Shown here piece by piece: positions 1-10,162 of a DNA stretch of 64,000 nucleotides (positions within the stretch are counted from its first letter, which is position 1; each line of letters begins with the position of its first letter). Origin of the DNA: Lodderomyces elongisporus. Taxonomy: Eukaryota; Ascomycota; Pichiomycetes; Serinales; Debaryomycetaceae. The notes beneath the pieces are model-generated. The model was not told where the DNA came from. It worked only from the letters and a program-made list of their open reading frames with translations, and did not search any database. Location: contig NC_083680.1 of NCBI RefSeq assembly GCF_030384665.1, positions 405,001 through 469,000 of the forward strand. Direction: 5' to 3'. The translations under genes and the position numbers were made by a program.

Positions 1-43
1 TCTTGCTTTTAATCAGAAATACATCAAAGTATTATGTCGCTGC

Positions 44-75
<32 letters not shown>

Positions 76-515
76 GTTGTATGATAATCTCAATCTGTAC
101 AGTTGGATAGATGGGGTAGGAGAGAGGGGAAGTTGAACATTGGCTTATCGGTAGCTAGCTAATGCGATCATGGGAATTTTTGTGACTTTTTGTGACTTTT
201 TCTTCCTTTTCTGAGGCTCGGTCGGAATAATTAAAAAAATAAAATAAAAAAAAAAAAAAAGAAGAAGAGAACCCGTGAACCCAACCAAATTTTTTTATAA
301 ATGACGCAATTAGTGGGGCGGAGGAAAGGAGAGGATAGGAATACAAAAGAATAAATAGATAAAAATTAATCAATAAATATAGTCAATGAACATAGTCAAC
401 ACTTTAACTCTATTCACTTTAAAGAGCAGCTTATAGATACTTTACTCTTTGTTTAATCCCATCAAAATTCAATTTTATGTTAAAAAAAAAAGCATCTTGT
501 TAAAAATGAATTTTT
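1..515. other. Intergenic, left edge of window
   Basis: I see no convincing gene here. The stretch holds a (TTG)n microsatellite at about 41-79, which read on the minus strand would be a CAA-rich glutamine tract. It could therefore be the edge of a gene outside the window, but no open frame around it looks coding. The rest is A/T-rich with a poly(A) run near 240-262, and serves as the 3' flank of the minus-strand gene ending at 516. Confidence 0.5.
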
Positions 516-1388
516 TTACTCAGAGTCATCTCGAAAATACTGTTTGGCAGCAACAATCCTTATATCTTTCACTACTTTTGGTTTCAAAGCCAACTTTTCC
601 GATTCAATTTCGTAACTTAGTTGGAGCACATTATGCAAGGTGTCAAGCACGGTTTCGATCAGTTTTTCGGTGATCTTGTAACCACTCTTGTAGAAATCAT
701 TAGCAACCAATGCAGTAAAGAGATCACCACAGCCATTGAAATCGCAACTAATTTGATTTATAGCGGTTTTTTGCAACTCTCCATGTGAATATGCAACACA
801 ATATAGTCGACCTGCAACATTTACAGATGAAATCACTATATTCTCAACATGATACGTGTCTGCAAAATCCCTTAAAGCCAACACCAAATCATCCCAACTG
901 GTAATCTTTGAACCACTCAATGTTTCAAATTCAAATTGATTAGGAGTAATTAAGGAAACAAGTCCGGTCGACAATATGTCTCTGTATACTGGTATGAGTT
1001 GATCCAGCACGTATAATTTCCCGTTATCTCCCAACACGGGATCAACTATCCATTTTGGAGTGCTAATGTTGTCCTGTCGATTTTGTTGAATCACTTTAGT
1101 GATTTCATCTTTGACTGCAAGAAGCACGTCTGCATTGGGACAATATCCAGTTAATATTAGATCAAATACACTCAACCCCATCACCTCATTCAATCCTCGT
1201 AAGACATCTTTGGTAGATTCAACAGTTGCTGCGGAACCTTGGAGCGAACCGTACCCTGGATGGTTTGAGTAATTTGTTGTATTAATTGCATCAACATCCC
1301 ATCCCATATATTGCAAAGGAAAAGTAATCGCTCGATTCCCAACGTAGCCATGTGCAACGTGTGACAGGATTGTAAGTAGTGACTTCAT
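516..1388 (-). CDS. BUD16: Pyridoxal kinase, Bud16 family
   Basis: The 290-residue product belongs to the pyridoxal/pyridoxine kinase family, which phosphorylates vitamin B6 vitamers with ATP in the cytosol. The sequence shows the family's N-terminal block (SHVAHGYVGNRAITFPLQ), in which this class binds the vitamer, a central DPVLGDNGKLY segment, a TPNQFE segment, and the C-terminal ribokinase-type signature NGCGDLFTAL with its catalytic Asp. Length is close to the roughly 310 residues of S. cerevisiae Bud16. I start at the ATG at 1388; the same frame stays open seven codons further but only from a GTG. It diverges from SEC12, sharing a spacer of about 0.8 kb. Identification as Bud16 rather than another PdxK paralogue rests on overall resemblance. 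Confidence 0.85.
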   Translation of the reverse strand: MKSLLTILSHVAHGYVGNRAITFPLQYMGWDVDAINTTNYSNHPGYGSLQGSAATVESTKDVLRGLNEVMGLSVFDLILTGYCPNADVLLAVKDEITKVIQQNRQDNISTPKWIVDPVLGDNGKLYVLDQLIPVYRDILSTGLVSLITPNQFEFETLSGSKITSWDDLVLALRDFADTYHVENIVISSVNVAGRLYCVAYSHGELQKTAINQISCDFNGCGDLFTALVANDFYKSGYKITEKLIETVLDTLHNVLQLSYEIESEKLALKPKVVKDIRIVAAKQYFRDDSE

Positions 1389-2183
1389 GGTTACAAAGTA
1401 AAAGTACACTTCTGTTGGAATTATCTCACCTTTTAAATATTTTGAAATGTTTGTAATCTCTTACCTAATAAACTTTGATCCACTAACTCTAGCAAGAATG
1501 TTTCCACTAAAATATATTAAACTTAATTTGTTGTAGTTGAATTTGAATTTAAATTTAACTTCAACTTCAACTTCAATTTCAATTTCAATTTCAATTTACT
1601 ATTTCAATTTGTATCTGTATTTCAACTTGTACTTTGTTTAATATTCTATTTTGTTTATTTCGTTGGTTTCGGCATTACTCTAGTATATTCATGAAGTAAA
1701 TATTCAATATTCTTTTGACTCATACAAGATGTGTGTTATCAATTGTTCAATCGGCAAATGTTGGTTCTAGTTGAGCCGCAAGTTCTAAATCTCATTTGGT
1801 AGCAATATCTAAAACAAAGTGCCTTGTTAATTATTATGTACAAATATATATATATATATAGTATTATTTTTCTTTTAGGTATATGGCCAATTACGCACTC
1901 TTTTGTTTGAATGGGTCATGGCAGTGCCAATTACTAGGACCAGGATATGTGTTAAGACTAGTGTTTATGTCGTAGAACTTTTTTTTGCGCGTTGCCTCCC
2001 AATATAGTTTAATTTTTCTTAATTTTTTTTTTGTTTAAAATCAAAAATCTATATACATCAACACCGTTTCCATTCGGAAAAAAACTCAATTGAAAAAGAA
2101 CAAAGCAACAAAGTAACGAAGCTTAACGTACCATTAAGACTACAAAAACTTTTTGTTCTTCTTTTTTTCAGCACATTTTCAAG
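1389..2183. promoter_or_regulatory. Divergent promoter BUD16/SEC12
   Basis: About 0.8 kb separates the two divergent starts. It contains imperfect tandem TTCAAC/TTCAAT hexamers (about 1556-1600), a (TA)n run near 1846-1861, and poly(T) near 2018-2035. No ORF looks coding and I recognise no specific factor site with confidence. Confidence 0.5.
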
Positions 2184-5100
2184 ATGGCTCTTAAGGAGTT
2201 TGCTACTATTGATGTTGGCTATCCCATTTTAGGTGCCAAGTTTATCAACAACAAAACTGTTTTGGTCACTGGTGGAGGTGGCGAGGGAAATAATGGCATA
2301 CCCAACAAAATTACTGCAGTCAAGTGTAGTTTTAAAGTTGCGGATCCCAAGAGAAGATTGCAGAAATTTAGAGAGGTCCAATTGCCTTCAAACGAAGACT
2401 CGCCGCAGTGTATAGATGCAGTGAGACTCGATGATAACGAATTTGATGTTATTGTTGGATGCAATCAAAGCTCACAACTCATTAAGTCAATGAGCATCAA
2501 CAACAATGTGAGAAAATATACATACAACAAAAATGAGCATTTGACATTTATTGATGCGGCACAATTTGAACCAGAAATTAGTGGCGATGCTGAAGAGTAT
2601 CCTAAGATTATTAGAATTGCGCAGGACAACAGCATTGGTTGTTTGATGACCTCAAGGACCCCCTCGGTATTGTACTTGTTTAACCCGGAATACCTTGAAT
2701 TGAAATACAAATATCAACCAACTGATTCTAGTGAAATCAAAGACTTTGCATTAAGTCCGAATAATGGAGAAGTGTTGTCTTTCATCACAGCAACGAGTAT
2801 TGTTACATTCTCGACCCAAACCAATTCAGTCACGTTTACTTCTCGATCCAGTTTGGCTTTGAACAAACAGCTTGGTAATTTCACCTTGTCGAAGGTGAAA
2901 TACATCAGCAACTACGAGCTCCTCATATCTGCTAGCTACAAAAACGGCAAGGGTGCCGTGCTTCTCAGATACAATTTGACCTCGCAAAAAATTACACAAC
3001 AACAATTGATTTCTAAAAAATTCAACAATGTTGTTGGTATGGATCTCTCTGTGAACCAGGATCTTGTTGCTGTAGCAGGAAATGACTTATCGGTCACATT
3101 GATTAAATTGTCAAGTTTCAAAATTTTGCAAACTTTTAACAAGTTGCATCCATTTGCAATCACTAGTGTGACATTTTCACCCAATGGAAGCAAATTAGCG
3201 ACAGGTAGTGCTGCCAACACTTTGCATGTCATTCGCATTCCAGCTAACTACAGTTCAGGTAAGTCGATCATTGGTACTTTGTTCCAATATTTGTTTACGA
3301 TTGTGTTGATATTGGCATTGGGTATAGGTATTCAAAAGGGTCGTGAAACAGGCCATTTGAATGAGGTTATTGAATACTCTAAACAGTATAGCCAAGTTGG
3401 GTTACAGTATGCTGAAGTTGGATTACAGTATGCTGAGGAATACGGAAAAATATTTTATGCTTTGGCACAACAATATCTTGGTGAATATGGTGTCAAGGCT
3501 ATTGAATATGCAGACCTCGCAAAGAAGCACGGTCTAGAACTTTATACTGAAAAATTTGTTAAAGCAAAGGAAGCATCAACAACAACAACAACAACAGCAA
3601 CTTCTATTTCCGGTGCATCTAATAGTGGAGCACTTGATGAAACCAATATCATAGATCAAGCTAAAGACACATTAAATGACATTGTTGTTGAAGTCACTAA
3701 AAATCTTGATGACGTAACTAATCAACCAGGCTTTAATAGCGAAAAATACTGGAACTCAGAGTATGTTACACACTCCATTGAATCTTTTGTTAGCGAGGTT
3801 GTTGACTCGACGGAGACCCCATCATCGGAGCCGACTTCTGATTCGACATTGCAAAACTTATCTTCAGCTAAATCTTCAGCTAAATCTTCAACAACACCGG
3901 TTGCAAATAAGGAAGACTCAAGTTCAGCAGGTGCTATGTCACTTAAAAACAGCGAAACCAGTTCGGTACCAACTGAAAATGTAGCCACTAAACTTGAAAC
4001 TGGCATTGAAGCTGTGGTTTCCGAAATAGTTAAACACGACATACCTGCTGAAGAAGCAAAAGTGAAGGACGAAACGCTCTCCTTCAGTGTTGAACCAATT
4101 GTAAATGAACCTCTGGGTACAACACACTCACAAGTTACACATGAGAGCTCGACTGACGTTGAGATTGAACAATCAATTAATTTACCAAAAGAGCAAATTA
4201 AAGTTGAATCAGCTATCAGTGATCAAGTTTCAAATGCCATTGAAGAAAATACCAATCAAGAAGAATCTATTGAACTGATCTCTTCTCGGTTGAGTCATTC
4301 ATCTGAAGCTTCTGAAGAAATTAAGAATCCAATTGAATCAGCATCCGAAGCCGGCGTAGAAATTTCATTGTCCACTGATGATATTGTGGAGCCACCAAGC
4401 ACAACGAGCTCAATACCAATTGAGATACAAGAAGTTGCAGCAGAAGAGTTGGTAGGGGAGTCAGCAACTGCATTCGATATTAAAGAGCCTTCTGCTTCAA
4501 AAGAAGCCGCTATTTCATATAGTGTAACCCCTATCCTGTCTATTGCAAAAGCTGTTTTGGAAGACGTACCAGAGGAAAAAGAGATTCCTGCTCCACCATT
4601 GGAGGCAACGGGTGAACCAATTGCTGGCCAACAAAATGTATCCTTGATGGAAGAAGTGTCATTTGAATTATCTGTTTCAAAGACCGTATCTAGCAGTACA
4701 GAGTTACTTTCGTCAATTTCTCCAGAATCTGAACAGACAATAGTTTCTGTTCAATCTCATACTGCTCCAAATGATTATGAAACAAAGGAGGAAAAGCCAT
4801 CGTCACAAGAGCAAGAACAATCTGCTCTTTCTGTGCAAGTTGCCTCTGGGAAGGACGATGTTAAGCAACTGACATCACAATTGTCTCAAGAACAATCAGC
4901 TGAGTCAAAAACTAGTACTTCTTTTCCATCTTCTTCTTCTTCTTCTTCTTCTTCTGAAATAGTGAATGGTACTGCCGGAGATGATGTATCATCTGCCTTG
5001 GTTGATTCGGTGGATACTGATACAAATGTAGGTACGCCTGGTGACGAACCTACAGTTAAACCTGGAAATGTTGAGAGTTTGAAAGAACCTGGTGCTTCAA

Positions 5101-5309
5101 AGACTCCTTTGAAGAATGACACTGGAGCTGAGGAGAATGTGAGTCCTGCAGAAGAGGTAAGTGCAATCAGTAACACTTTGGAAAAGAGTGATGCTGCATC
5201 CCTGGCTCCCAAATCTTTGCTGACCTCAACCACTCCATCAGATTCATCAACAACAACAACAGCAGCAGCAGCAACAACACTGAACCCTGCTGAAAAGGAT
5301 GAACTTTAA
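2184..5309 (+). CDS. SEC12: Sec12-type Sar1 guanine-nucleotide exchange factor with ER-retrieval tail
   Basis: Sec12 is an ER membrane protein that loads GTP on Sar1 to start COPII coat assembly. Residues 1-355 form the cytosolic WD40-type propeller; a late blade reads HPFAITSVTFSPNGSKLATG. The early GGGGEGNNGIPN stretch matches the potassium-binding loop region of Sec12 proteins. One membrane segment follows at about 362-383 (IIGTLFQYLFTIVLILALGI). The remaining about 657 residues would lie in the ER lumen; they are rich in Ser, Thr and Glu and end in KDEL, a retrieval signal read by the Erd2 receptor. At 1041 residues it is far longer than S. cerevisiae Sec12 (471) and closer to its paralogue Sed4 (about 1065). 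Since CUG yeasts have no whole-genome duplication, a single SEC12/SED4 ancestor is the likeliest reading. Confidence 0.88.
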   Translation: MALKEFATIDVGYPILGAKFINNKTVLVTGGGGEGNNGIPNKITAVKCSFKVADPKRRLQKFREVQLPSNEDSPQCIDAVRLDDNEFDVIVGCNQSSQLIKSMSINNNVRKYTYNKNEHLTFIDAAQFEPEISGDAEEYPKIIRIAQDNSIGCLMTSRTPSVLYLFNPEYLELKYKYQPTDSSEIKDFALSPNNGEVLSFITATSIVTFSTQTNSVTFTSRSSLALNKQLGNFTLSKVKYISNYELLISASYKNGKGAVLLRYNLTSQKITQQQLISKKFNNVVGMDLSVNQDLVAVAGNDLSVTLIKLSSFKILQTFNKLHPFAITSVTFSPNGSKLATGSAANTLHVIRIPANYSSGKSIIGTLFQYLFTIVLILALGIGIQKGRETGHLNEVIEYSKQYSQVGLQYAEVGLQYAEEYGKIFYALAQQYLGEYGVKAIEYADLAKKHGLELYTEKFVKAKEASTTTTTTATSISGASNSGALDETNIIDQAKDTLNDIVVEVTKNLDDVTNQPGFNSEKYWNSEYVTHSIESFVSEVVDSTETPSSEPTSDSTLQNLSSAKSSAKSSTTPVANKEDSSSAGAMSLKNSETSSVPTENVATKLETGIEAVVSEIVKHDIPAEEAKVKDETLSFSVEPIVNEPLGTTHSQVTHESSTDVEIEQSINLPKEQIKVESAISDQVSNAIEENTNQEESIELISSRLSHSSEASEEIKNPIESASEAGVEISLSTDDIVEPPSTTSSIPIEIQEVAAEELVGESATAFDIKEPSASKEAAISYSVTPILSIAKAVLEDVPEEKEIPAPPLEATGEPIAGQQNVSLMEEVSFELSVSKTVSSSTELLSSISPESEQTIVSVQSHTAPNDYETKEEKPSSQEQEQSALSVQVASGKDDVKQLTSQLSQEQSAESKTSTSFPSSSSSSSSSEIVNGTAGDDVSSALVDSVDTDTNVGTPGDEPTVKPGNVESLKEPGASKTPLKNDTGAEENVSPAEEVSAISNTLEKSDAASLAPKSLLTSTTPSDSSTTTTAAAATTLNPAEKDEL

Positions 5310-5736
5310 ACTACTTAGATATTATCTTTTTACTTGTATATTAGAAGCGACAGATAAGCAGACAATTACAATTTTTTTTAGTTTTCATACTTTCATATAC
5401 ACTTTCATTTATTATTTTTTTTTTGTTTTTTTTTTTACATTTACATTTACATTTATAATCATTGTCGTAGCAATTGTAGGGATGGAGGGAGCTGGAGAGG
5501 GGTCAAGATCCGTTTTTTTTTTTTGCTCTCTGTTTATTGTTGTTGAATTTATCTATTGGTAGCTTACGTTCACGCCCACCTGCCTTATTCGCGTCATAAT
5601 CTTTACGCGTGTTTAATGATGATGCTGCAATCTAAAGACCCAAGATTCTTTAAAAAAATAAAAAAAAAAAAATAAAGAATAAAGAGTCTGTCTTTAACTT
5701 TATCTTCAACGCCGAAAAAAACACAATCCGATCTCG
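5310..5736. promoter_or_regulatory. SEC12-RAD18 spacer
   Basis: The tandem spacer holds the SEC12 3' end (poly(T) and TTTACA repeats at about 5408-5455) and the RAD18 promoter with an MluI box. A short AT-rich ORF at 5299-5562 overlaps the SEC12 stop and looks spurious. Confidence 0.5.
5605..5610. promoter_or_regulatory. MluI cell-cycle box (ACGCGT) upstream of RAD18
   Basis: A perfect ACGCGT sits about 127 bp upstream of the RAD18 ATG. In yeasts this is the core site of the G1/S factor MBF, which drives DNA replication and repair genes. One hexamer in AT-rich DNA is suggestive but not proof of function. Confidence 0.45.
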
Positions 5737-7290
5737 ATGGCCCATCTTTCATATAGTGATGAAGATATAACTGATCTGTCAGATTTCAAGAATACCCACA
5801 TACCTGCTTTAGCGGAGCTAGATGTGTTAGAGAGATGCTATATATGCAAGGAGTTCTTCAACGCACCAGTGATCACATCTTGCAATCATACATTTTGTTC
5901 ACAATGTATTCGTGAGTATCTTATCACAAATAATTTGTGTCCACTATGCAAGACTGAAGTGTTTGAGAGTAATTTGAAAAAAGACCTGCTATTAGAAGAG
6001 ATTGTACGGTGCTATGCCAAATTACGACCGCGTCTCTTGGAGTATCTCAAAGTGGAAAAAGATGAAGATACCAATAATAGCAATAGCAAGGAAATTGGCA
6101 ACGGTAGTAGCAATGAAAGTAGTACAGTGCTACCTACAGAAAATTCAGATGTGATTGTTACAAAGGAACTTTTTAGAGAAACACGAAGTAGTTACAAGTA
6201 TGAAACTATTGAACCTGAGCGTAAGAAACAGAAAGTTGACGATAAGAATCAAGAAAGTAAACTTGAATTGAATGATGGTTTAGTAGAGTGTCCTATCTGC
6301 TCTAGGAGAATGACAGCTGAGAAACTACAAAGAACGCACATTGATGCTTGTCTTAATAGTGGCGGTCTGCCATTTAGACTGCCAAGTCCAGAACCATCTA
6401 AGAGGCCAAAATCATCGATATCATCATTTTTCCAAGCTGCAACAGCTGGGGCAACAGCTTCGACCTCGTCGCCCTCTGCATCGCCTTCTCCAGTGCCAGT
6501 TGCACAATCAAGCTCATCTTTATCGAAATTTGGAGAAAAGGACGCTTCTCAAAAATATGGTTTGCGAGACCCTCCGAAGCTTGAGCACTCAAGAAAGCCC
6601 AATAGCAAAGAGCCGAAGCGATTACAGAAGTTGGACTTTTCATCGTTAAGTACTGTCAAGTTGAAGGAGAAGCTTTCTCAGTTGCACATTCCTATGAGTG
6701 GGACTCGAAATCAGCTTGAGCTCAGATACAATCAATACTTTGTTTTGTACAACTCCAACTTAGACAGCAACCATCCTGTTTCGGATAGAGTGTTGCGTCA
6801 AAAGCTACATAAATGGGAGCTAGCGCATCTGGGTTTTAGTAAGAAAAGTGGAAGTTCTGGTTTTGGGAATGGGTCAATAAGCTCGCGATCGATTACTGAA
6901 AAGAATTTTCTGGTAAGCGAATGGATGCAAGAGTATAAGCTGGAATTTAAAACCTTGGTGAAACAAGCAAGAAAGTCGTTTCGAGAAAGTAAAGCCAAAG
7001 TTAGCCAAGCCGAAAAGTTAAACAATGGTTCGAGCAAGGGCCTTGAAGACGTCGATGGAACCATTTTAGTTGTCAATGAAGAAGAAAAGGAGAAAGAAGA
7101 AGAAGAAGAAAAAGAAGAAGAAGAAGTTCCCCATTCAAATAAAGTGGAACTGGAAAAAGAGGAGAATAATTATGACAAAGAGAGTAAAAAAGAGTCCTGT
7201 CCGTCGCAAGAAGCACAGGAGCCTTTGTCAGATACAGCAAATACCTCCTTCACTTTTGGTAGTAGTATATTATTCGACTCTGAGCCATAA
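5737..7290 (+). CDS. RAD18: E3 ubiquitin ligase Rad18
   Basis: Rad18 works with the E2 Rad6 to mono-ubiquitinate PCNA at stalled replication forks, opening translesion and template-switch repair. The domain order is diagnostic: a C3HC4 RING at about residues 34-73 (CYIC, CNHTFCSQC, CPLC), a Rad18-type UBZ zinc finger at about 184-206 (CPIC, then H and C in RTHIDAC), and a SAP DNA-binding motif at about 303-337 (STVKLKEKLSQLHIPMSG). The C-terminal third contains a low-complexity Glu/Lys run (about 450-466) coded by GAA/AAG repeats. At 517 residues it is slightly longer than S. cerevisiae Rad18 (487). The start ATG lies shortly before the first conserved segment. An MluI box upstream would fit G1/S expression. 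Confidence 0.95.
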   Translation: MAHLSYSDEDITDLSDFKNTHIPALAELDVLERCYICKEFFNAPVITSCNHTFCSQCIREYLITNNLCPLCKTEVFESNLKKDLLLEEIVRCYAKLRPRLLEYLKVEKDEDTNNSNSKEIGNGSSNESSTVLPTENSDVIVTKELFRETRSSYKYETIEPERKKQKVDDKNQESKLELNDGLVECPICSRRMTAEKLQRTHIDACLNSGGLPFRLPSPEPSKRPKSSISSFFQAATAGATASTSSPSASPSPVPVAQSSSSLSKFGEKDASQKYGLRDPPKLEHSRKPNSKEPKRLQKLDFSSLSTVKLKEKLSQLHIPMSGTRNQLELRYNQYFVLYNSNLDSNHPVSDRVLRQKLHKWELAHLGFSKKSGSSGFGNGSISSRSITEKNFLVSEWMQEYKLEFKTLVKQARKSFRESKAKVSQAEKLNNGSSKGLEDVDGTILVVNEEEKEKEEEEEKEEEEVPHSNKVELEKEENNYDKESKKESCPSQEAQEPLSDTANTSFTFGSSILFDSEP

Positions 7291-8096
7291 AAGCTCAGAT
7301 TGGTTCTGGGAACCATTATGTATTTATTATTATTATTGTTATTATTGTTATTATTTATTTTTTTTTAAACAAAAGCATGTAAAATTTTCAGAGACTGAAA
7401 TACAACTTCTCTATTTCTTTACTTTTAATCTATTCTCCATTCTTTCGTCGTTTTGTTCAAGTTTACCCAATTTTTCAAAGGGGGGTAAGAAAGAAGAAAA
7501 AGAATGAAAAGAATGAAAAGAATATTGGTAGATGCAAGCTGCACATAAAATGCCACAACCTGCGCAACAAAAACACTTTTATATCTGGCGGACCACGAAT
7601 GACCAAATGTATTGCGCGCAAATCACTATTCTTCAATCTTGTTTTCTCTCTTTTTTGACCTTTTATTCGAGAACCCCGTAAAGATTATCCGTTTAGCGCC
7701 AAAAAAAGCGAAACGGCCGATCTATCATCCTTTCAAATCTTATTTTTTTATTTCTTTTGTTTTTTATATTTATTATGTATATACACATATATAATTTAAT
7801 TTATAATTTTTTTTTTTTGGTTTTTTTTTTTTAATAGCTTCTTCTATTGTTTGAGATCCCGATTTATCTACACACTAAAATAACTTGACAGCATAAATTG
7901 AGCAAAGCCCACTTTCCATTTGATTAGAGCTGATCAAACAGAAAAAGACAAATAGGAAGAGGTAGAAAAGAAAAGAAAGAAAAAAAAAAAGGAAACGAGA
8001 CGAAACGAAACGAAACGAAACGAAACGAAAAAAAAATAGTAACTGCTTTGCTCACGGAATATATCATTTCACGGTTATTCAACTGACCACTAGCTA
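7291..8096. other. Intergenic RAD18-FNT gene
   Basis: No coding region is supported. The spacer holds (TTA)n near 7320-7352, imperfect GAATGAAAA repeats near 7498-7522, poly(T) runs near 7740-7832, and six tandem CGAAA pentamers at 8001-8030, about 65 bp before the next start codon. Confidence 0.5.
8001..8030. repeat. (CGAAA)6 pentanucleotide repeat
   Basis: Six perfect CGAAA units in the probable 5' leader or core promoter of the formate/nitrite-type channel gene. The unit resembles half of an SCB site (CRCGAAA), but without the full motif I make no functional claim. Confidence 0.7.
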
Positions 8097-9881
8097 ATGG
8101 ATGACAACTCATATCTCACCACTTATGAGGCGGCACTAGCTGTGGTAGCCACAGCGATGAAGAAAGCCAGACTCCAGATCGATGTGTTGATAGTCAATTC
8201 AATTATTGCGGGAATGCTCTTCAGTACAGGGGGGATGCTCACCATAGTCGTTCAAGGACTGTTACCAGAAATATACAAACAAAACCCAGGTATATTACAC
8301 ATGCTCAGTGGGTTGTTTTTCCCTCTTGGTCTTTTTTATGTTGTCGTCATGGGTGTTGACTTGTTCAATTCAAACATCTTATTTTTCAGCTGTGCATTGT
8401 GCAGAGGAGCTGTCTCGATAGTGGACTTATTAATCAGTTGGTTTGTGAGCTACTGGTTTAACTTGGTGGGGAATATTTTTGTCGGCTTCATCATTTTCCA
8501 CTATTCAAACACGGCATCAACGACAGACATTGTAAATGCTGCACGGGAACTAGCTTTCCAAAAGGCAGCACCGCTGTTTGTTCAAACATTGCTTAGGGCC
8601 AGTGCTGGTAATTTTTTTGTATGCATGGCCATCTATTTACAGCTCATGGTGAAACCACTTCATGTTAAATTCTTGATGATGGTTATCCCGGTTTTTTCAT
8701 TTGTCACGCTTGGGTACACGCATGCAGTTGCAGATATGACTATACTTATTATCGGCAAAATCGAAGGTGCACCGGTGGCCATGGCCAAATTAGCTTGGAA
8801 AGTGTTTGTACCGGCGGCTTTGGGAAACATCATTGGTGGCTCTTTTTTTGGAATAGTTATTTGTTGGTATTTGCACTTGTTTGTTGTAGAAAGAGATAAG
8901 AAGAAGTTGAACTTGCCACAATACGAATTCAGAGATGAACAACCAGAGTTGAACCAAGACTCAAGAGTTGTTAGAAGGAGAAAACCACAGTTTGATGGAC
9001 AAATTATTGATAACCAACCTAATGACGAGGATGATTATGGAGCAAAGAAAGTTCAAGAGAATGAAAAATTGGAGAGTTCCCCGCCCGATAGTCTTTCAAG
9101 TTCAGAGAATGATGCACAAGCATATGAACCAATTGGATTAAGTGGATCACCGCACTCATTAGCTCAACGAGAAAGAACGTCTTCTGGGTTATCGAGAGTG
9201 GGATCACAAAATACAATGCGTAGTATTAGTTCAGCTAGATCATCAAAATCGCCCAAGGGAGTTTTCCCTGTTTATGGAATGGGAGCTCCTGCTGCTAGGG
9301 AACGATCAATTGCAGACGGAAGTGCATTAACAAGTAGGAAGAATTCATCAGGTGAACCTAATGTTACGAATGTGAATAGTGATTACGGTGCTGATTATGG
9401 CGCTAGCGGTGACAGTAACTATAACAACAATAATAATATTAATAACAAGAACAATAACAATAACAATAACAATAACAATAACAATAACAATAACAATAAC
9501 AATAACAATAACAATAACAATAACAATAACAATAACAATAACAATGATGATGATGATGATGATCAGCAGGAGGGTAATAATGCTGAATATATTGGAGCGC
9601 AATTGAAAAGGCTCGTGACTGGTAAAAGTTTTACCAGCAATAAGAAAAATTCAGATCTAGAGGCTAGGCCGAGACTAGGGCGAAGCTCAACTATTGGTCC
9701 TCGTCCTACTCCGAGGTTGAATACAGAGCTATTCTCTTCAAATTCGTCAATAGATTCATCTGCCTCAGCACCCGTTACTGGTTCTAATTCTGCTTCAACA
9801 AATGGACCCCATCAACATACAATAACTCCCCGACAGAGTTTACCAGTTGGTCCAAAGGAAAATCGAGCGTTTCGAAAGTGA
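8097..9881 (+). CDS. Formate/nitrite transporter (FNT) family membrane protein
   Basis: Residues 1-265 resemble the FNT family of pentameric channels for small monovalent anions (formate, nitrite, acetate, lactate), with about six hydrophobic spans. Supporting motifs are the start of TM1 after KKARLQIDVLIVNSIIAG, a GVDLFNSNILFF segment equivalent to the family's G-x-E/D-L-F-T/N-x-N loop, and SYWFNLVGNIFVGF. The nearest characterised relative I can name is uncharacterised S. cerevisiae YHL008C. The remaining about 330 residues form a hydrophilic, probably cytosolic tail with Ser-rich segments and an Asn tract (about residues 450-482) followed by Asp, coded by AACAAT hexamers and GAT triplets. 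Localisation (plasma or vacuolar membrane) and substrate cannot be read from sequence. Confidence 0.85.
   Translation: MDDNSYLTTYEAALAVVATAMKKARLQIDVLIVNSIIAGMLFSTGGMLTIVVQGLLPEIYKQNPGILHMLSGLFFPLGLFYVVVMGVDLFNSNILFFSCALCRGAVSIVDLLISWFVSYWFNLVGNIFVGFIIFHYSNTASTTDIVNAARELAFQKAAPLFVQTLLRASAGNFFVCMAIYLQLMVKPLHVKFLMMVIPVFSFVTLGYTHAVADMTILIIGKIEGAPVAMAKLAWKVFVPAALGNIIGGSFFGIVICWYLHLFVVERDKKKLNLPQYEFRDEQPELNQDSRVVRRRKPQFDGQIIDNQPNDEDDYGAKKVQENEKLESSPPDSLSSSENDAQAYEPIGLSGSPHSLAQRERTSSGLSRVGSQNTMRSISSARSSKSPKGVFPVYGMGAPAARERSIADGSALTSRKNSSGEPNVTNVNSDYGADYGASGDSNYNNNNNINNKNNNNNNNNNNNNNNNNNNNNNNNNNNNNNNNNDDDDDDQQEGNNAEYIGAQLKRLVTGKSFTSNKKNSDLEARPRLGRSSTIGPRPTPRLNTELFSSNSSIDSSASAPVTGSNSASTNGPHQHTITPRQSLPVGPKENRAFRK
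9446..9545 (+). repeat. AACAAT hexanucleotide array coding poly-Asn
   Basis: Near-perfect tandem AACAAT units code the Asn tract of the FNT-family protein. The unit length is a multiple of three, so copy changes keep the frame. It is followed directly by GAT repeats coding Asp. Confidence 0.85.
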
Positions 9882-10162
9882 TGAACATAGGCACACTCAT
9901 GTAATTATATAAAATGTTTTTTTTAACAAGTAATAGATTTTTTTTAAAAAAAAAAAGAAAAAAATTGAAAATTGATAATTTAAACAAAATGAAGAAAACA
10001 CATCTTCCACTAAATCAAGTACCAACAAAAAGATTTGTATTGGATGGCATTTTTCAAAAACTAAATGTTGACGTATCCTTTGCAGAGAATTGAGCATTAG
10101 ACCATTATTTCAAAAGTGTTGACCTCTTAAAAAAAAGAAAGAAAGGAAAAGAAAAAAATAAA
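9882..10162. other. Intergenic FNT gene to tRNA-Ala
   Basis: A/T-rich 3' flank with poly(T)/poly(A) runs near 9914-9964. The A7 run at 10152-10158 is the T7 pol III terminator of the minus-strand tRNA gene. Confidence 0.6.

Noticed and set aside
3258..3265. GGTAAGTC as a splice donor inside SEC12
   Set aside because: Reading through keeps the frame and codes the expected transmembrane segment; no matching branch point and acceptor follow closely.
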